Assembly (NCBI GenBank): GCA_020629335.1
Contig: JAHDDN010000083.1
Span: 1 to 16,256, forward strand
Length of the DNA: 16,256 nt
DNA from: Chitinophagales bacterium
Lineage (GTDB): Bacteria > Bacteroidota > Bacteroidia > Chitinophagales > UBA2359
Direction: 5' to 3'
Shown: positions 14,663 through 16,256 of the stretch, one piece after another
How the letters are laid out: every line of letters begins with the position of its first letter
Numbering within the stretch: the stretch's first letter is position 1
Made by a program: the position numbers and the translations under genes
The notes under the pieces: generated by a model
What the model was told of the DNA's origin: nothing
The model's database searches: none
What the model saw: only the letters and a program-made list of their open reading frames with translations

Positions 14663-15178
14663 TTAGTGATTATTTAGGATAGAATATAAGTGTACATCTT
14701 CCTCAGTATTTCCGTATTTGATAATGCCTTGAGAATTGAAGCCTAACTTTAACAATAGCTTTTGGGAGGCAGTATTATGAAGGCTGGTAAAAGCTAATAG
14801 TTTGGGTAAGTTTAATTGAGTGAAGGCATGATACACGATGGCTTTTGATGCCTCATAGGTATATCCTTTTCGGCTATAAGCAGGCAGAATGGCAAAACCG
14901 AGATCGAGGTCTTCTAAGAAATCTCGCTTGATTAAACCGCATAATCCTATTGCTTCATTAGTGGATGAATGAGTCATTTTATAAAGTCCAAAGCCATTTT
15001 TTTGATAGCTTTGGACTAATCTTGTTTTGATATAATTGATAGCATCTTCATCGGTTTTCACTGTAGAATTGCCTATGAATTCTAACCAGCCAGGTGTGTT
15101 TAATAATTCGAGGATGAATGCGCTATCTCTTAGATCTGCTTCTTCTATTATGATTCTTGCGGTCTCAAGTATTTTCAT
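14663..15178 (-). CDS. GNAT N-acetyltransferase, RimJ/RimL-like
   Basis: A 171-residue cytoplasmic protein with the GNAT fold of the Acetyltransf_3 type. It opens with ILETARIIIEEADLRDSAFILELLNTPGW, has the central strand EAIGLCGLIKRD, the acetyl-CoA loop LGFAILPAYSRKGYTYEA (93-110), where SRKGYT is the pyrophosphate-binding turn, and NTASQKLLLKLGF (135-147), the late helix that contacts the cofactor. Such proteins acetylate protein N-termini, amino sugars or small amines; the substrate is unknown here. Its start lies 6 bp after the stop of the upstream secreted-protein gene, so the two form an operon. A 154-base or longer gap to the M48 gene follows downstream; no feature is recognised in it. 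Confidence 0.88.
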   Translation of the reverse strand: MKILETARIIIEEADLRDSAFILELLNTPGWLEFIGNSTVKTDEDAINYIKTRLVQSYQKNGFGLYKMTHSSTNEAIGLCGLIKRDFLEDLDLGFAILPAYSRKGYTYEASKAIVYHAFTQLNLPKLLAFTSLHNTASQKLLLKLGFNSQGIIKYGNTEEDVHLYSILNNH

Positions 15179-15184
15179 TTTTAT

Positions 15185-15700
15185 TTAGTCCTTTTTGGCG
15201 TAAAATTCTTTGATTACTTCCGAATCTGTTTTTAATACTACTTTATCTGCATGAAGTTCGTAGTATCTGTCAGTTTGACAGCCTGCGTATTTGTATTTAT
15301 TGTCAGCAATTGCTTCTACTTCACGAACAGAACCAGAATTATCTGAGAATACCCATTGAAGATAATTTTTCCCATTCGCCTTTTTCATTAATTTGATGAC
15401 ATCGCCTTTTTTTCTTCTTTCGATATAACGATCATTCAAAAGGGCTGAATCAACGATTTCAGGAGATTCCCATAAAGACATTTCGAGCACTTCCATTTTA
15501 TTGAATTCATCAATTGCTTCTACTCCATTTCGCCTATTATTTTGATCTGAATGACGAGTTTTAGTCAAATACGCTTGTTTTTTAGAAGTGGTTTTTAGCG
15601 CAACTATTTCTGCCTTGATTTCAGCTGTATTAATATCTTGGGCAAAGATTATTAATGAGTAGAAACTCATTAGAACGAATAGTGATAATTTTGTATTCAT
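15185..15700 (-). CDS. Small secreted protein of unknown function
   Basis: A 171-residue protein read from ATG 15700, chosen because a signal peptide begins there (MNTKLSLFVLMSFYSLIIFA, cleavage likely before QDINT); an upstream in-frame ATG at 15790 would place 30 residues before it. The mature part is hydrophilic, with a lysine/arginine-rich helix (SKKQAYLTKTRHSDQNNRRN), a middle ERRKKGDVIKLMKKANGKNYL and a C-terminal beta-rich part (VFSDNSGSVREVEAIADNKY) with a single cysteine. No family is recognised. Expected in the periplasm. Its stop is 6 bp before the acetyltransferase start, which suggests cotranscription but does not explain a function. Confidence 0.6.
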   Translation of the reverse strand: MNTKLSLFVLMSFYSLIIFAQDINTAEIKAEIVALKTTSKKQAYLTKTRHSDQNNRRNGVEAIDEFNKMEVLEMSLWESPEIVDSALLNDRYIERRKKGDVIKLMKKANGKNYLQWVFSDNSGSVREVEAIADNKYKYAGCQTDRYYELHADKVVLKTDSEVIKEFYAKKD

Positions 15701-15804
15701 GGGATGGAATATCAAAGAGTTTGTAATGTAATTTGTACCCCACCTAAACGCATATAAATATTTTTTATTGTATTTTATTTGCCGCAGCAACTTCTTTGTT
15801 TTTT

Positions 15805-15993
15805 TTACGATTCTTCTTTTTTGAATGCTTTACTTTTTGAAAGGATCAATGCAGCAATTCCTGAAATAATCGCTCCCATAGCTCCTAAAGGGCTTAAATT
15901 TCCACCTTCATTTGTAAAGTGATTAAATAATATAAACGCTCCTAATGCTAGGCTTAGAAAGGCAATGATTTGTAAAATTCTTGATATTGACAT
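15805..15993 (-). CDS. Small two-helix membrane protein
   Basis: A 62-residue protein (MSISRILQIIAFLSLALGAF at the start). It has two hydrophobic helices, about residues 5-24 and 34-51, joined by a short turn (NHFTNEGGNLSP), and ends in a basic and acidic tail KSKAFKKEES. The pattern, and glycine-rich second helix (LGAMGAIISGIAALIL), are those of small Bacteroidota inner-membrane proteins of unknown function. Reading and composition support a real gene, but no family is recognised. It lies 104 bp upstream of the secreted-protein gene on the same strand. Confidence 0.55.
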   Translation of the reverse strand: MSISRILQIIAFLSLALGAFILFNHFTNEGGNLSPLGAMGAIISGIAALILSKSKAFKKEES

Positions 15994-16128
15994 TTTGGAT
16001 GTTTTATTAGGTTCTAAAGGTTGATCATAAAATTAGTTAATTATTCCCGCTTTTCCCTTATTATAAAAAAACAAATACAATTTAGATGAGAGTATATCTC
16101 TGAAAAAAGAATACTTATGGATTAATTG

Positions 16129-16256
16129 CGGCCCCGATAGAAGTGGTATGTGGCGTCGAGAGGTAGCTTACGGAACTTAGGCAGACGCAGGCTGGCCACG
16201 AAGTGGCAGACAAGTATGCCTTAGTGAAGTAGCTGCCGAACAGCCACATAAGAACG
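16129..16256 (-). repeat. Long structured dispersed repeat, copy R3, cut by window end
   Basis: An inverted copy of the second part of R1/R2. Read on the minus strand it has CGTTCTTATGTGGC at the window end, the same interior words as R1 (GGCAGCTACTTCACTAAGG, TACTTGTCTGCC, CTAAGTTCCGTAAGCTAC), and ends CGCCACATACCACTTCTATC. The closing stem is TATGTGGC (16147-16154) with GCCACATA (16243-16250) as in R2, while the inner hairpin is GCCAC-GAA-GTGGC (16195-16207), longer than in R1. The rest of the element lies beyond the window. Bases 15994-16128 are AT-rich and show no gene. Confidence 0.82.

Overview
The window looks like chromosomal DNA of a Bacteroidota bacterium, probably a Cytophagales- or Saprospirales-like lineage. 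The evidence is AT-rich coding sequence, a lipoprotein with an acidic run right after the lipobox cysteine, a perfect Bacteroidota-type promoter (TTTG, 21 nt, TACATTTG) upstream of umuD, weak Shine-Dalgarno sequences, and the gene families present. No rRNA, tRNA, CRISPR array, phage module or conjugation gene is visible. Nearly all genes read leftwards (minus strand); the only clear plus-strand gene is the DinB-like protein at 1685-2143.

Layout. 1-509: possible start of a minus-strand gene leaving the window, then copy R1 of a long dispersed repeat. 510-2143: a secreted pepsin-fold protein with both catalytic Asp positions replaced by His, divergent from a DinB-like DUF1569 protein, with a perfect 15-bp inverted repeat between them. 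2149-2226: a strong hairpin between convergent genes. 2259-4044: a TraB-type protein, then a RAYT (REP-associated tyrosine transposase) gene followed by a 162-bp tandem unit built of GTAG-footed palindromes. 4045-7363: a VanW-domain protein and SAM methyltransferase overlapping by ATGA, an FkbM methyltransferase, and a surface-type lipoprotein of the endonuclease/exonuclease/phosphatase fold. 7411-9912: DNA-damage genes, an AlkD-like alkylpurine glycosylase and a tight umuDC operon with a recognisable promoter and candidate operator. 9913-10748: about 830 bp without genes, packed with a second long repeat (R2), a 24-bp tandem repeat and five different small hairpins. 10749-15993: malate:quinone oxidoreductase, a membrane M48 metallopeptidase, a GNAT acetyltransferase, a small secreted protein and a two-helix membrane protein. 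16129-16256: a third, inverted copy (R3) of the long repeat, cut by the window end.

The genes are mostly single housekeeping or accessory functions rather than one pathway. The only firm cooperating units are umuD-umuC (error-prone translesion polymerase V), the VanW/methyltransferase pair, and the RAYT with its likely REP substrates. The most interesting content is between genes: a long repeat family whose three copies keep their stems through paired base changes, and a BIME-like repeat array beside a RAYT gene. Both are described directly from the sequence. I cannot say without searches whether either is already catalogued.
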